The notes: generated from the sequence alone by a model not told the origin. 30,742 nt of DNA from Phellopilus nigrolimitatus (GCA_021029095.1 JAJOHG010000304.1:1-30742), one strand, 5' to 3'. Shown: positions 18,720-29,569, counted from the stretch's first letter. Program-made: numbers and translations.

Positions 18720-20563
18720 AGTAATGTTTATGGCAGGTCGCTTCCGTCAGCCTCACTTATCTTATTCTTGGCGGGTTTATCGTCCTGGTGCGGCTTGTCT
18801 AATGTCTCTCATTTGTACGACACGATATTAACGTGACCGTATTATAATTGCAATAGTTTAGCATGATCTCTTTACTTGTCAGAGAGAAGGTGCGAGCCCC
18901 AGTTATCATATTTTGTCTTTCTTCCACGCTGACGTTTGAGACGCACAGCTTTATATTGGAGAGATCGCCCTCGGTGCGGGATTTGGAGTGATCATTGGCC
19001 CACATTATTCAGGGATATTTGATCCTCGCTCGTGGGGGTCGACGCCGAGGAGCATAATAAAATCACACTTGAAGTCATGCGAGTGCGACTGGTCTGTTCG
19101 CCATCGGCGTCGCCCTCCCGAAAGCTTACCTTTTCCATCATGCGCGTAGCTTATTGATTATGGTCATACCTGCAATGGTATTCACATGGCTTGTTAGCAC
19201 GGGTGATTGTCTGGCGTCCTTGATTCTGGCCGAAGAGGCTTCGCTGTATCCCGTAGCAAACATTGTTGATTCTGTTTTTATCAGGGCTTATCCGCACGCT
19301 GTTCCCAACGCTTACATTCGTTTCGGCACTCGCCATATCCGCGTGGCTTACACCAACGGATCCCGTCCTTGCGACTGCGATTATTCAAGGCAAATTTGCA
19401 GTCAAAACCGTACCGGTGCGTCTTCGTCTCATTCTCAGGTTCGAGTCGATTCATATATTTCTAAAGACAATTTGCAAACTGAACCGCGGCTGAACTAGCG
19501 CTGAATCCGCATCCAACGACTGCCTTGCTTATCCCTTTCTCTCAATTTCAATTTACCTGGCAGTCGAAAGCAGCGAAAATGTTGCTTTATGTAAATGGTT
19601 CCCCATCGGCTGGCTATGTGAGTACTGTGATATGTCTTTTCTATCGGGACTTAAGTTTCCGTGTGCAGATCAGGTCATCATGGGCACGGTCTTCGGTGCT
19701 GGTCTTGGTGTGTGATGAGAATTACTCAGATAACCGACCGACTCAGGACTTGATTGTTCCTATGATTCAGGCTTCGCCTTCTCTTTTCTCATGAAAATTG
19801 CCCACCACAAAGGACTGCTTGATCGCACAGTATCTTGCGTTTGCGATAATTATGATAGGTATCGCGAGCACAATCGGCACAGACGCTTTGCTCGTTACAT
19901 TTGCCGCAGTACTGAGTTCAGGTTTCCACTTCCCGTTGTCAACATGCTAAGGATCATTTCTACTTTCAGGAAGTGCCGTCTCCTGGCATAGCCTTTTCAA
20001 CACACATGCGAATGATGAGATCTTCTCGTCCGTAATCGACCTCATACTGAATTGCGCGTGGTTCATCTACATCGGCACTTGGATGCCATTCGACAAATTT
20101 AACGCGCCAGAGCTCGGGATCACACCATGGAGGCTTTCCGTGCTCGTTCTCGCAATACTTGTGCTGCGCCGCATTCCGAGACTTGTCGCGCTGTACACGC
20201 TTATTCCCGACGTGTGGTTGACGCGAAGCGCTACTTTGTGGACATTTCGGTCAGTGATTGGCTCTCCGGCAACTGGATTCTTCAGCTTCTTTTTTCCACT
20301 CTAAAAAAAGCTTATCGTGAATGGAAGATGTACTCACAGTAAGGCTCTTTTTTCAGTTACGGACACGTCCCTTGGGCGTCGGCGCTATCTTCGTCTCAAC
20401 TATGGCCTTCACAAGACTTCCCGGACACCTGCGAGCCAGAATGAGCTCCTCGCGGCGACTCTGCACCTAATCGTTTCTTTTGTCGTCTTATGCTCCGTTA
20501 TAATCCGTGAGCTTCATGTTCTCAGGCCGAAGGTCACGCGTTGTCACTCTGACTCGCAAATAA
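18720..20563 (+). pseudogene. Na+/H+ antiporter (fungal NHA1/SOD2 family) pseudogene
   Basis: Blocks of a fungal plasma-membrane Na+/H+ antiporter follow in the correct order: LTYLILGGFIVL; a tiny exon encoding REK; LYIGEIALGAGFGVIIGPHYSGIFDPRSWG; NKITLEVMRV; GLFAIGVALPKAY; LLIMVIPAMVFTWLVSTG; LTPTDPVLATAIIQGKFAVKTVP; the AESASNDCLAYPFL block with the transport-site Asn-Asp; YLAFAIIMIGIASTIGTDALLVTFAA; EIFSSVIDLILNCAWFIYIGTWMPF; ITPWRLSVLVLAILVLRRIPRLVALY; EALLCGHF; LGVGAIFVSTMAFTRLP; and GRRSRVVTLTRK with a stop at 20561-20563. Several blocks are joined by good introns. At least four other joins, near 19040, 19090, 19825 and 20430, are plain frameshifts without splice sites. In life the protein would export Na+ in exchange for H+. 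This copy is dead or, at best, heavily misread. Confidence 0.75.
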
Positions 20564-21469
20564 CGTTTTGCGCCGACGTACAGATGGTCGATCGATTCCT
20601 GCTTACTGGTTCGGACGGAACCTACATTTGCATGTCATATCGCTTTTGTGGTTATGGTTTTGCAGATTGGTGTCACGCGATGAAGAACGCGTGCATCCTG
20701 GTCGGCTAAACTGGGAGACTCAATATATTCCAAGTCATTTGAGCCCTCAGTGCAGGAAATCGTGAGCCAGATGAACTGGAGTGTGGCTCGAATCCGGGAG
20801 CCATCATGAATATTTTCCCGCTGGGACACAGGTCGCCATCAATGCCAGCGCAGGCGCATACAAGATAATGTCAGTTAATAGCGCTGTTGCTGCAACGTTT
20901 GCGCGGATTGCGAAGGAATCGCGAAGCGGCTCATAATCAGGGGAATTGACGGTCCCAGATAGCTCTTTCTCTCGTCTTTGTGCGTAGCTCGTGTTTCGAG
21001 ACGAAAAGACCGGCAGTGCTCAAGGCCACGAACAGCGAAAAACGAAAAGATCGCAAGCGTTCTGATTACGCGATCCATACCGTACGACGAGGTCGTAGGT
21101 TTTTTCGGAACGATGACAAGGTATCTACCGGCTCTCCGAGCGGGCTAAACATGCGACTTGCATCCTAGGATGCTCAGCAGGGACAAATTTTTGATATGGA
21201 GAGGGACACAGAAGATCACCGGTCGACTTCATCGATCTTATCCCTACCGCATAATTTCTTATAAGTGTGTAGCATCACTGCTTGTGTTGATTTCAGAAGT
21301 GGGTGATTGTAAGAACTTTAGATGATTTATCGTACGATAGATAATGTTGTTGCCGCGCCTCGAACACACGTCACATTTACACGTGACTTTGGTCCTATCG
21401 CAGTTTATCGTTTGACTTGAAGCGGCGCACGACGTTCAGCTCTTCAAGGACCCACTCCACAATTTCAAC
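20564..21469. promoter_or_regulatory. Gap upstream of RPS26, including its promoter
   Basis: No gene is supported from 20564 to about 21200. The 150 bp before the RPS26 start should contain its promoter and leader. The leader ends CTTCAAGGACCCACTCCACAAT then TCAAC before the ATG. Specific sites cannot be named. Confidence 0.5.
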
Positions 21470-22239
21470 ATGGTGAGATTTTTGCCGCTGCTCGCCATTT
21501 CTGTCGTCGTCGTCCCATAAAATAGACTCAGGAGGATATAGAAATGCACGGGAAGGCGTAGGGATGACAGGGGAGTGGTGGATGGTAACTTTGTCGATGG
21601 ATGGAGGTGGAGGTGATGGATGATGCTGGCGGGGGTGGATGTTGGCTGTTCTAATGGATGGCGGTAGACGACAGCGCTATTGGGATTCAGACGACGACGA
21701 CAGCGGCGGGACTCTTTCTTTTGTCGACCGATCCCTAACGCACCTGCTCTTCCTCAGACGAAAAAGAGAAGAAATGGCGGTCGCAACAAGAAAGGCCGTG
21801 GCCATGTCAGGTTCATGCGCTGCTCGAACTGCTCGCGCTGTGTTCCCAAGGACAAGGCCATCAAGCGCTTCACCGTGCGCAACATGGTCGAGTCCGCCGC
21901 TGTCCGTGACATCTCCGAGGCATCAGTCTACCAGGGTAAGCTGAAACTTCATTTTGAGGATTCCTATCCCCCTGATTGTTTGAACAGAATACGTGATTCC
22001 GAAACTGTACCTCAAGATCGCCTACTGCGTATCGTGTGCCATCCACTCGCACGGTTCGTCTCATCTCTTTCATTCTCTTTTTTATGCTGACTCCTTGGTG
22101 CACAGTCGTCCGTGTCCGTTCGCGCGAAGGCCGCCGCAACCGTGCCCCGCCTCCTCGTGTGCGTTACAAGGACGGCAAAAAGGTCAACCCGGCCGTCGCA
22201 GCTGCTGCCGATGCTGCCGCTGCTAAAGTTGCTTCCTGA
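21470..22239 (+). CDS. RPS26: Cytosolic ribosomal protein eS26
   Basis: Four exons: 21470-21472, 21758-21935, 21988-22053, 22106-22239. The first exon is only the ATG, followed by a 285-bp intron, a common arrangement in fungal ribosomal protein genes. Phases are consistent and give 126 residues. The protein is unmistakable eS26: the basic start [18 protein letters not shown], zinc-binding cysteines at C23-x2-C26 and C74-x2-C77 (YCVSC), [14 protein letters not shown], and the eukaryotic tail with [20 protein letters not shown] then an alanine-rich end. It sits on the small subunit near the mRNA exit site and contacts mRNA upstream of the start codon. It is an essential housekeeping gene, intact between a pseudogene and repeats. 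Confidence 0.97.
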
Positions 22240-23222
22240 TCGTCTCGACCGTCAGCTGTTTATCCGTACCTTGCTTTCGCTTTGACCGATCCTCACTCGA
22301 AACACCTCCCAACCGCTATGGTGGCTCCTAAATGACGAGGGGAGGGCGTGGAGGGAGATAAGTGTATTGGGCGTTGGATGGCGGTTCGCGGGCGATGAAG
22401 TAGGGTGTAGGACTAGGTGTATGGGTATGCTCCGTGTACTGCTTTATATTCCTTTCACACTCTTCATCCTTGCCCATATTCCGTGTGTCCATCTTGCGCC
22501 TGGAATGCATGTTCTCCTTTCTCTGCGAGTTCTCATACCTGTATGCATCGACATTTTGTGAAATGAAGGCGTCTGTATTGTCGGAGCTATCTTGTCAAAA
22601 CATGCAAGTATTCAGTGACATCGCCAGAGTCAAGACTTACTGGAGTAGATCCACTTGAAGGTGAGCTTCGGCTCCTTCTCGACATGCAGCAGATTAACAA
22701 GTGCGTATCTTCAGCCTTCGCGAGGTGACTGGTAATTTAATCGTCTGTAGCAGAGTCCACTTCGACGAGAACGACGAAAACGGTTTAAAGCCGGTAAACG
22801 TTGGAACGATCTGGCGTAGGCTGCGATGACAACCTCTCCCGTCCATGCGAAAGTGAAGCTCAGAGTCAAGGGCGACGACCTCTTGTGCTCGGTACGTGCA
22901 ATATATTTTCTCCTGTCATCCTATACTGCGAACTAATGACCATCTCTTGATCTATGCAGCCAATCAAGTAAGAGCAGAGTACGAACAGGCAGTGTTTACT
23001 TTGCAACCAGAAATGTAGATCACGATTTAAGTGTGACTATACTGGGCGGATATGGGAGTCTGGGTGCGGGCGCGACGGCCTTGTAAGCCTCTCTACCCCC
23101 GGTTTCTGTCTATTTCGGCTTCTGAAACTCGGGTAAACCTGACCGACGAAGCTACACAAGCAACAATCGCGGGCCAGGCTTCTGCTAGTTTGGTGTTGAG
23201 ATCTGACTGAGTCTCATGTCAT
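22240..23222 (+). other. 3' flank of RPS26 and an unrecognised degenerate coding segment (22640-22990)
   Basis: After the RPS26 stop the sequence is T-rich and non-coding to about 22600. Between 22660 and 22990 the plus strand gives coding-like pieces: GELRLLLDMQQINK ending at a possible donor near 22698, then VHFDENDENGLKPVNVGTIW after CAG at about 22751, then in another frame PVHAKVKLRVKGDDLLCS before a clear GTACGT donor at about 22891. The frame switch suggests decay. I do not recognise the protein. Confidence 0.35.
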
Positions 23223-23322
23223 CTGGACACCTGATGCGGCTCGCTAGGCTCCTGCTGAGCCATCGTTCCTCCTTCCACAATCAGAGGTTCGTCATAGATT
23301 CCCTATTTTCACATTCGTTCTG

Positions 23323-23350
23323 CCCCCCCCCCCCCCCCCTTTTTTTTTTT
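23323..23350. repeat. Poly-C/poly-T tract
   Basis: Seventeen C followed by eleven T, then CCCC. Copy B has only a normal pyrimidine-rich stretch at the matching place, so the run expanded in copy A. Exact length may be affected by sequencing or assembly. Confidence 0.9.
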
Positions 23351-23891
23351 CCCCTCAATGACGCTAGTTTCTACCCCCGTTATTCGCAGATGTCGCAAAG
23401 CGTTTAGGCGTCAGCTAGGCTGATAACGATGCTGACTTCGGCTACGGTGACGGCCATTCCGCTTTTCCACGCTTCAATGATGCGGAGCGGTAAGCTCCGT
23501 ATTTTCGCTTTTCACTCAACCTAATCGATTGATGTATCCAAAGAGATAAATATCCTCACGGACTCTGGTGTATTCTTCCACGAGGATGTAGCTCCGATAA
23601 AAACAAAATTAGATGTTTTCTGATAGACTGCAAATGGAAGCCGATGAAGAGGTAGCGGACGGACCACAGACACGCGGTTGTTCTGATTCTGCCAACCACG
23701 ACGTTTAAATGTTATATTTGTACATCGGATATATTCTCTTGTTACGGAGAAGAGCAATGGGCGCTCGCTCGCCCTCGCCATGATACCACTTTCATCATTT
23801 AAGTTCTTATTTTCAGAAAATCAAGCCCCTCCACCTATAATTTATTTTTTATACATTCGTAGGTATCGTCGCAGTAAGGAATAGTAAACGT

Positions 23892-24485
23892 CTACGGAGT
23901 CTTCTTTTTCTCTTTCGTCCTCTTCATCTTGCCCCAAATCCTGCTCAGCACAGACTGCTTCGACTGCATCGCTGTCCAGATCGAAAACACAGTATCCCTG
24001 CGCTTCGGGTCGTTCCCGAACTTGATCACCTTCCGTGCGAGCTTGTCCTTCCTCTTGAACCTGCCCTCGTCATCGTAGCGGAAAATGAATCCAATACGTG
24101 CCAGGAAGGCTGCAAGGCATTCGTCCTGTGACTTCGATTGCAGCAGATCGGGGCCCGTGGGCGCCAGAACGTCGCGAATCTCCTTGAGCTCTTTTTTGCT
24201 TAAAGGGTCTTTGTTCAGCTGGGCGGCGACTCGGAGCCCTACTAGGTTACGATATTCGTGGAGCTTTCTTACATTCATGTTTTTGAAGCGTATGAGTTTC
24301 GGCATCATCTTATAAGCTTCTTCTCCAGTATTAAAATCTAACACGAATCTGCACTGGAAGAACTCCGCCGGAAGGTCATATAGCTTGCCCCTCGTGAGCA
24401 GTATGCCCAGATTCATGGATTCCTGCGGCTGATTGTCCGTGAAGCCAACGTAGACAGACATAGGATCGAGTTCTTGGAGAGGCAT
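23892..24485 (-). CDS. Orphan repeat-family protein, copy A (intact)
   Basis: An intact 197-residue, single-exon frame with ATG at 24485. Conserved with the other copies: LDPMSVYVGFTDN near the start, MNLGILLTRG, LPAEFFQC, AQLNKDPLS, DECLAAFLARI, FKRKDKLARKVI, FGNDPKRRDTVFSIW. The basic tail GKMKRTKEKKKTP follows. The N-terminal half looks like alternating strands and the C-terminal half helical and basic. No signal peptide, membrane segment or known catalytic motif. Copy B (27444-28025) and copy 1 (8386-8964) are paralogues. This copy has the fullest frame and is the best model of the family. A TATA-like TTATGTAT lies about 85 bp upstream and is shared by the copies. Nuclear or nucleic-acid-binding function is only a guess from the basic tail. 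Confidence 0.7.
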   Translation of the reverse strand: MPLQELDPMSVYVGFTDNQPQESMNLGILLTRGKLYDLPAEFFQCRFVLDFNTGEEAYKMMPKLIRFKNMNVRKLHEYRNLVGLRVAAQLNKDPLSKKELKEIRDVLAPTGPDLLQSKSQDECLAAFLARIGFIFRYDDEGRFKRKDKLARKVIKFGNDPKRRDTVFSIWTAMQSKQSVLSRIWGKMKRTKEKKKTP

Positions 24486-24924
24486 ATTACGTCGTCAAGG
24501 CTGTCAGCACGCAGCAGTTGTTGTCTAGAAAATGATGTTTGAAGCTATGCTGATGTCCCGAGCATACGAGTTTATGTATTACGCCGCGACTACATTGCAC
24601 AGTTGCAAAGTTACAATCGCGTAGATAGTACTTATTGTGGGGGGCCGGTCACTCCGTGTATGTTCATGTACCATTCTAAGTAGGAAGCCGCCGACCGTCA
24701 TGTAAGTGCAAGTTAAAATGTATTGATAATGTTAGCAACGTGCATCGTTTGTGTAGACAGATGACAACTACGGATCAACGCACGAATCACAAAAGCATTC
24801 TCTGTATTTTAACGACACTCGGAGTAGTTCATGACGAGGCCGTGACAACCTTAGCTTTGCAGAGTGCGTGCAAAAGAGAATCTGACCGAAAGCGAGAAGG
24901 AAAAAATCGGAAAATTGCAATGGT

Positions 24925-25808
24925 TATCGGCTTATTTCCCGATCACGAATGCGACGTCACGAACAAAACGTTGACTCAGTTTGCAAATAGTTGAGTGGCT
25001 TCTGAGAGACGGACCTCTATATCAAGAACTCTGTTTATTTCATATGTATTTTACAAATTGTTGTCTATATAGTATGTTTATACTCAATCTGGCGTATGGA
25101 TATTGTGCACGCGTCGAGACGCAAGATACCTCTCTCCATTTAGGCGCTGCACCGCGTCTGCCCTCCGCTGATCTAGGAGTTGAGCTGACAGCTCTGTCCC
25201 TCCTCGTGTCTTTGTGCGTGCTTTGTTTACTAGATAAAATTCAGGGGAAGCCCACGTCTTCGTGTTGATGAATACGCATTTAGCTTGAGTAATGTTGATC
25301 GAAAACTAGCATTAAGATCGCGCGCGGAAAAACATGTTATGATTCCGGCGAGAGTTATATGTCATTTAATTGTAGAATGAGGTAGGTAGAAGAGATGACC
25401 CCCGCGATGGGAGCGGCTCCGATCCTTGACATATAATTTCTTTTTGAATTCAGGGGTCAACTTTTTGAGTCGGCGAGCACGTTGTCTGACCGAGTGTACA
25501 CGCCCTCATGTGGTTCACGACAATGATAAGCAGGAAGATGAAGTCTAAGCGTACCGACTGCTCCCTAAATAGCCAGGCTGTTTCATAGCGTAAGGTCTGC
25601 ACCTGGATCCCCAGTAGACAGCTTCAACTCACCTTATGCGCCTCACAAAGGAGCGTCTCTAGCAATCCTCGTAGGAGCGATTCATGAATCAGATTCCCCA
25701 AGTTCCAGACAAAGGACGATGTGATACAGCTCCCCAGAGTACATATGCGAAGTAAAATCCATTCCTCGGAAGATCTAAAGCGAGGAGAATTTATCAGAAG
25801 ACGCCAAT
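24925..25808. other. Segment present only in copy A of the repeat
   Basis: Flanking sequence on the left (GAGAAGG...AAAATTGC) and right (GTGCTTGCCAAACAACTTTGTGG) is adjacent in copies 1 and B but separated here by about 880 bp. The segment has no convincing ORF, terminal repeats or target duplication that I can see. It may be an old insertion or sequence lost from the other copies. Confidence 0.5.
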
Positions 25809-26040
25809 GCAGGCAATTGTGCTTGCCAAACAACTTTGTGGCGTAGTATCGTAATGTCAAGTGCATATATGCTCCTATAAAATAGAGTGCTTGGATGGAC
25901 AAAGTTCAGTTGATATCCTTAAACTTTACAGTTCACCCTGTATAAAGGGTATGAAGCTCAGGGTGTCAGGGTGCGTCGATCGAGAAATGCGTTGCGCCGC
26001 TGAGCCGGCACCGGCTATTTCCACTGTTTGGTGACCAGAC

Positions 26041-26698
26041 AAACAAGACCCGCCTTACGCGACTGCATGTTTTGACTCCGCTCTCAGCAACTGTTTTCGT
26101 AGCTCTACATGATATCGAGACTTCTTTGCTGGACGCCCTCAACCCTGTGGTATAGCGAACGCGAATCGACTTTGTGTTGCAGACTATACCTGGGGTGCTT
26201 TTGATTTTAATGGCGCTTTCGCAGTCCGGAAATACATTTAGGAGAATAGGAGAATTAGAAAAAACCGTGGGTTTCCCAATTTTTTTCTCTCGAGGTAGAA
26301 CTTATCAGGATAACACCGCATCAATTCGGCAGCATTGCCATATCATCATGCGTGCTTCGGCTTCAGTCGATGAACTTGGCCTTGTGAGTTCGATGTCCGT
26401 TCACGGCCACGCTCGTCATTTTTGCGATGATCTCATGCGCAGAGTTGATATTTGAGCTTCGTCTCAAACTGGGCCTAGGCTCGTAAGGCGTCTAAAATTC
26501 AACGGGACCGTTTCGGACGACTTTCGTCCTGCAAACACACGTATACAATACTGTTGATCTATTTGGCTACAGCAGTTTCTAGCAGAGTACGCACAAGAAG
26601 GAAAATAGGCGTTTCTCAAAATGATCGCTTCTTTGCTTCGGTTTGTTTCGCGTAGTTTATCTAGCAATGAAAGTCAACAAACTGACGTCGCTCAGGTT
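26041..26698. other. Spacer between tandem copies A and B
   Basis: A 93-residue plus-strand ORF (26174-26455) lies here, but it has no motif or paralogue. No gene is called. Confidence 0.3.
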
Positions 26699-28899
26699 CT
26701 CAGGACACCAAAGTGCGGCTCGCTAGGCTCCTGCTAAGCCATCATTCCACCTTCGACTATCAGGTTCCGCCTTAGGTTCTCTACGTCCATACCTCTTCCG
26801 CCTTTTCTCACTGATGCCATTTTTCCACCTCGTTACGCGTAGATGTCGCGGACGCATCTAGACTTCAGCCATCCGATGACGATCCTGACTTTGACTACGC
26901 CGACGGCCATTCCTGCTCTTCTGCACTTCAATGGTGTTGAATCGGATCTTAACCCACTTCGCGTTCAAGCTCTCTTCACTCCAAATGGCCCTCTTCCCTA
27001 TCGATCGACGTAACGCACAGATTAATGTCCTCGCCGTCCACGGTCTTCGCTGAATTTCTTCTTGAGGCTGAATTTCTTCTTGAGGCTATAGCGCCGAACA
27101 GAATACAAGATGATTTCTGATAGAGTTGTGAGGCGAGAAGCCTACACATGGGCCGACGAGAGCCGATGAAGAAATAACGGGACGACTACGGTTCCTGATT
27201 TTTATCAGTTATGACTTCGAATCGATACCCGACCTACCCGCTACTTGTATATGTATGCTGGATATAGTGCCTCTTCCTTTTCTTCTTCTGTGAGCAGCGC
27301 ACGGAGAATCCGCGCACCTTCACCCAGCATGCAGTTTTATCATTTTATTCGTATTCTTGGTATACCCAGACCCCTCTTTGATAATTTATTATCCATACAT
27401 TTTTAAAGTAAGGTATAGCAAACATCTACAGAGTCTCTTTTTTCTACTTCGTCTTCTTCATCTTCCCCAACATTTCGGTCACCACAGACTGCTTCGGCGG
27501 TATCGCCTCCCAGATCGAAAACACGGTATCCTTGTGTTTCGGGTCGTTCCCGAGTTCGATCACCTTCTGTGCGAGCTTGCCCTTCCTCTTGAACCTGTCG
27601 TCGTGAGAAAAGACGAATTTAATACACGCGAGGAAGGCGGCGAGGCATTCCTTCTGCGTCTTCCACTTCAGCCGGTAACGGAGCGCCAGCAGGCTGCTAA
27701 TGGCGCTGAGAAAGGCGTTGAGCTCTTCCATCTCCAGCGGCGCCTTGTTCAGCTTGACGGCGGCGCGGAGCTGGAGGTCTCAATCCGCTCGGAGGCTCTT
27801 GACGTTCACGTCTCTGATGTACAGGGGTGCCGACGAGATCTTATAGCCCACTTCGTCGTGCGTGAGCCCGAACACGAGCTCGCACTGGTAGAATATAGCC
27901 GGGAATTCGAAGAGCTCGCCGCCCGCGAGCAAGATCCCGATGTTCATGGGGTCGCGCGGCGGGTTGTCCGTGAAGCCGACGTAGACGGACATGTGGTCGA
28001 GTCCCTGCAACGGCTTTATGAGCATCGCGGTCGTGGTTGTAAGCGCGCGGGTGTCTATGGAGGGCATCCTGAGAACGTGTGCGAGTTTATGTATATGTAC
28101 ATGTACTGTGCTGCCTTTACATTGCACATCTACAGAGTTGCAATCGTGCAAAGGCCGCCTCTGTACGTGGCACCTGTTACTGGGAGCCGGCCTCTCCGCG
28201 TGTGTACTATTATGCTGTGAGAGTGCAAAGTGATGCTGAGAAAAGGTACGCCCGCAAGTTGGAAATATACACCGTTTTTAGCCCGCAGGCTGGGCGCGTA
28301 AGTATTTGCGCAGACGGATGTGAGTCAGCACGATTATCTGAGCAGATTAATGAAGAGGCCGTGACGAGCATGGTTTTGTAGAGCGCACATACAAAGCGGG
28401 ATCCTTAAGCGCGAAGAAAAAGATCAGCAAAATGCGCTACCAATACAAACCGTTCGTGCTTGCCAAACAACATTGTGGCGTCGCGTCCTGCCCACGAGAC
28501 CAATGCAATTAGCGTCAGCACATTTATGCAATAAGAATGAAGCGCTCGACTTTGCAAAGTTCAGTGATTGTATAGGAGATTACAGTGACCTGCAGAAAAG
28601 GGTCTGAAGTTCAGGGTTCGTCGATCATCAGCCTCTGCTAATCCTGATTGCCGCTAAAAACGACTCCTCTTTGGACTAACCTGCCCCATGCATTCTACAC
28701 GTATGACTTTCTTAACGGTTCATCGCGAAACCCGGCTCAGTGACGTCGGATCGGAGTCACGGCCGTTCTGTAGTACGCAAATTTTGAAGCCTATTGTTTT
28801 TGGATCAAACCTTAGGACGAGAGTCACGTGACTGCATAGCTGGGCTAGTGCAACTTTCGAAATCTTTGCACACGAGAATGACCGCGCCTGTATCGATGT
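26699..28899 (-). repeat. Copy B of the tandem orphan-gene repeat
   Basis: Aligns with copy A from GGACACC at about 26700 and with copy 1 from about 27410. It ends where the 868-bp LTR element is inserted (28900). The matching place in copy 1 is CACGAGAACGACCGCGCC, also where similarity ends, so the right border of the unit may lie at about this point. It contains a private 18-bp tandem duplication at 27049-27084 (GCTGAATTTCTTCTTGAG twice). Confidence 0.7.
27444..28025 (-). pseudogene. Orphan repeat-family protein, copy B, broken by one nonsense codon
   Basis: The ATG at 28025 aligns with the starts of the other copies. The frame encodes MSVYVGFTDN, MNIGILLAGG, FYQCELVF, then ends at a TGA at 27780-27782. 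The same frame continues directly with DLQLRAAVKLNKAP, ECLAAFLACI, FKRKGKLAQKVIELGNDPKHKDTVFSIW and stops at 27444. No frameshift separates the halves, so a single base change inactivated a 193-residue protein. Otherwise this copy is closer to copy A than to copy 1. A 287-residue frame on the opposite strand (27357-28220) is a by-product, since copies A and 1 do not keep it open. Confidence 0.7.
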
Positions 28900-29096
28900 T
28901 GTTGTAATACGAGGGGCGAGGTCGCCAGCAGTCGCGCACAGTGGGTTCCGTTTGTCCCGTTGGCGGTGGTGGGCCGTGGGCAAACGCGATAGATAGCAAG
29001 TTACAACGAGTCAGCCTATATGCTAGTCGCTTACTAATCTACCCGATATGTCCGTTACCCCGAAACAGTTTTTGAGGGTTCGCAGAAATTCCAACA
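28900..29096 (-). repeat. 3' LTR of the TRIM-like element
   Basis: 197 bp. Begins TGTTGTAATAC and ends ATTCCAACA on the plus strand. Preceded by GATGT. Confidence 0.93.
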
Positions 29097-29249
29097 CTCC
29101 CCCTCGAACCGAAAGAAACTGGCAAGTGAGACACAGTACCAGAAAGAATGAAATCCCCAATTGCTCCCCCTGAAGCCCAGCATCACAGTGTGCCTCAAGC
29201 TCTCTTTCAACGTCCTTCTGCCTCCTCGGAGGACTTTGAGTTCCGGTGT

Positions 29250-29450
29250 GCTGCCCGCGGCACGCAGTGACCGTGAGTGTCGTTCCGGTGTGCCGCGGCA
29301 GGGACCGTAAAGCCGCAGCTTGTCGATTCCGGTGTGCCGCCCGTGCGCGCAGTGACCGTAGGTGTGAGTTCCAGTGTGCCGCAGCAGTGACTGTAAGGCC
29401 GCAGCCTGCGAGTTCCGGTGTGACGTCCGCAACGAGCAGTGACCGTAGGT
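29250..29450 (-). repeat. Leader repeat array of the TRIM-like element (five alternating units)
   Basis: Read on the minus strand, five units start with ACGGTCACTGC or a close variant and contain GCACACCGGAA. Long units of about 50-55 bp alternate with short ones of about 34 bp. The array is preceded by GGGACTCTAAACCGGACACC, which closely matches the sequence before the array in the gag-only element at 1406-1426. Confidence 0.8.
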
Positions 29451-29569
29451 GTCCGGTTTAGAGTCCCGTCGACTATCGGTGTCTGCGCCTCGCGGCGGCT
29501 TTGTGTCGCGATGGCCAGCGACCTCGATTGCTTGTTTTGCTTCCCCAAGAGAAGGAAGGATCGCGTTTG

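Larger units (their letters stand above)
23223..26040 (-). repeat. Copy A of the tandem orphan-gene repeat
   Basis: From GGACACC at about 23223 to near 26040 this stretch aligns piecewise with copy B (26699-28896). The left part contains CGGCTCGCTAGGCTCCTGCT; next come GACGGCCATTCC, the orphan gene, and the long gene-upstream region. About 880 bp (roughly 24925-25808) are present only in copy A. Boundaries are by eye and good to tens of bases. A run of 17 C followed by 11 T lies at 23323-23350. Confidence 0.7.

Noticed and set aside
27357..28220. 287-residue plus-strand ORF, the longest open frame in the window
   Set aside because: It is antisense to copy B of the orphan gene. The opposite frame in copies A and 1 is not open over the same length, while the minus-strand protein motifs are conserved in all three copies.
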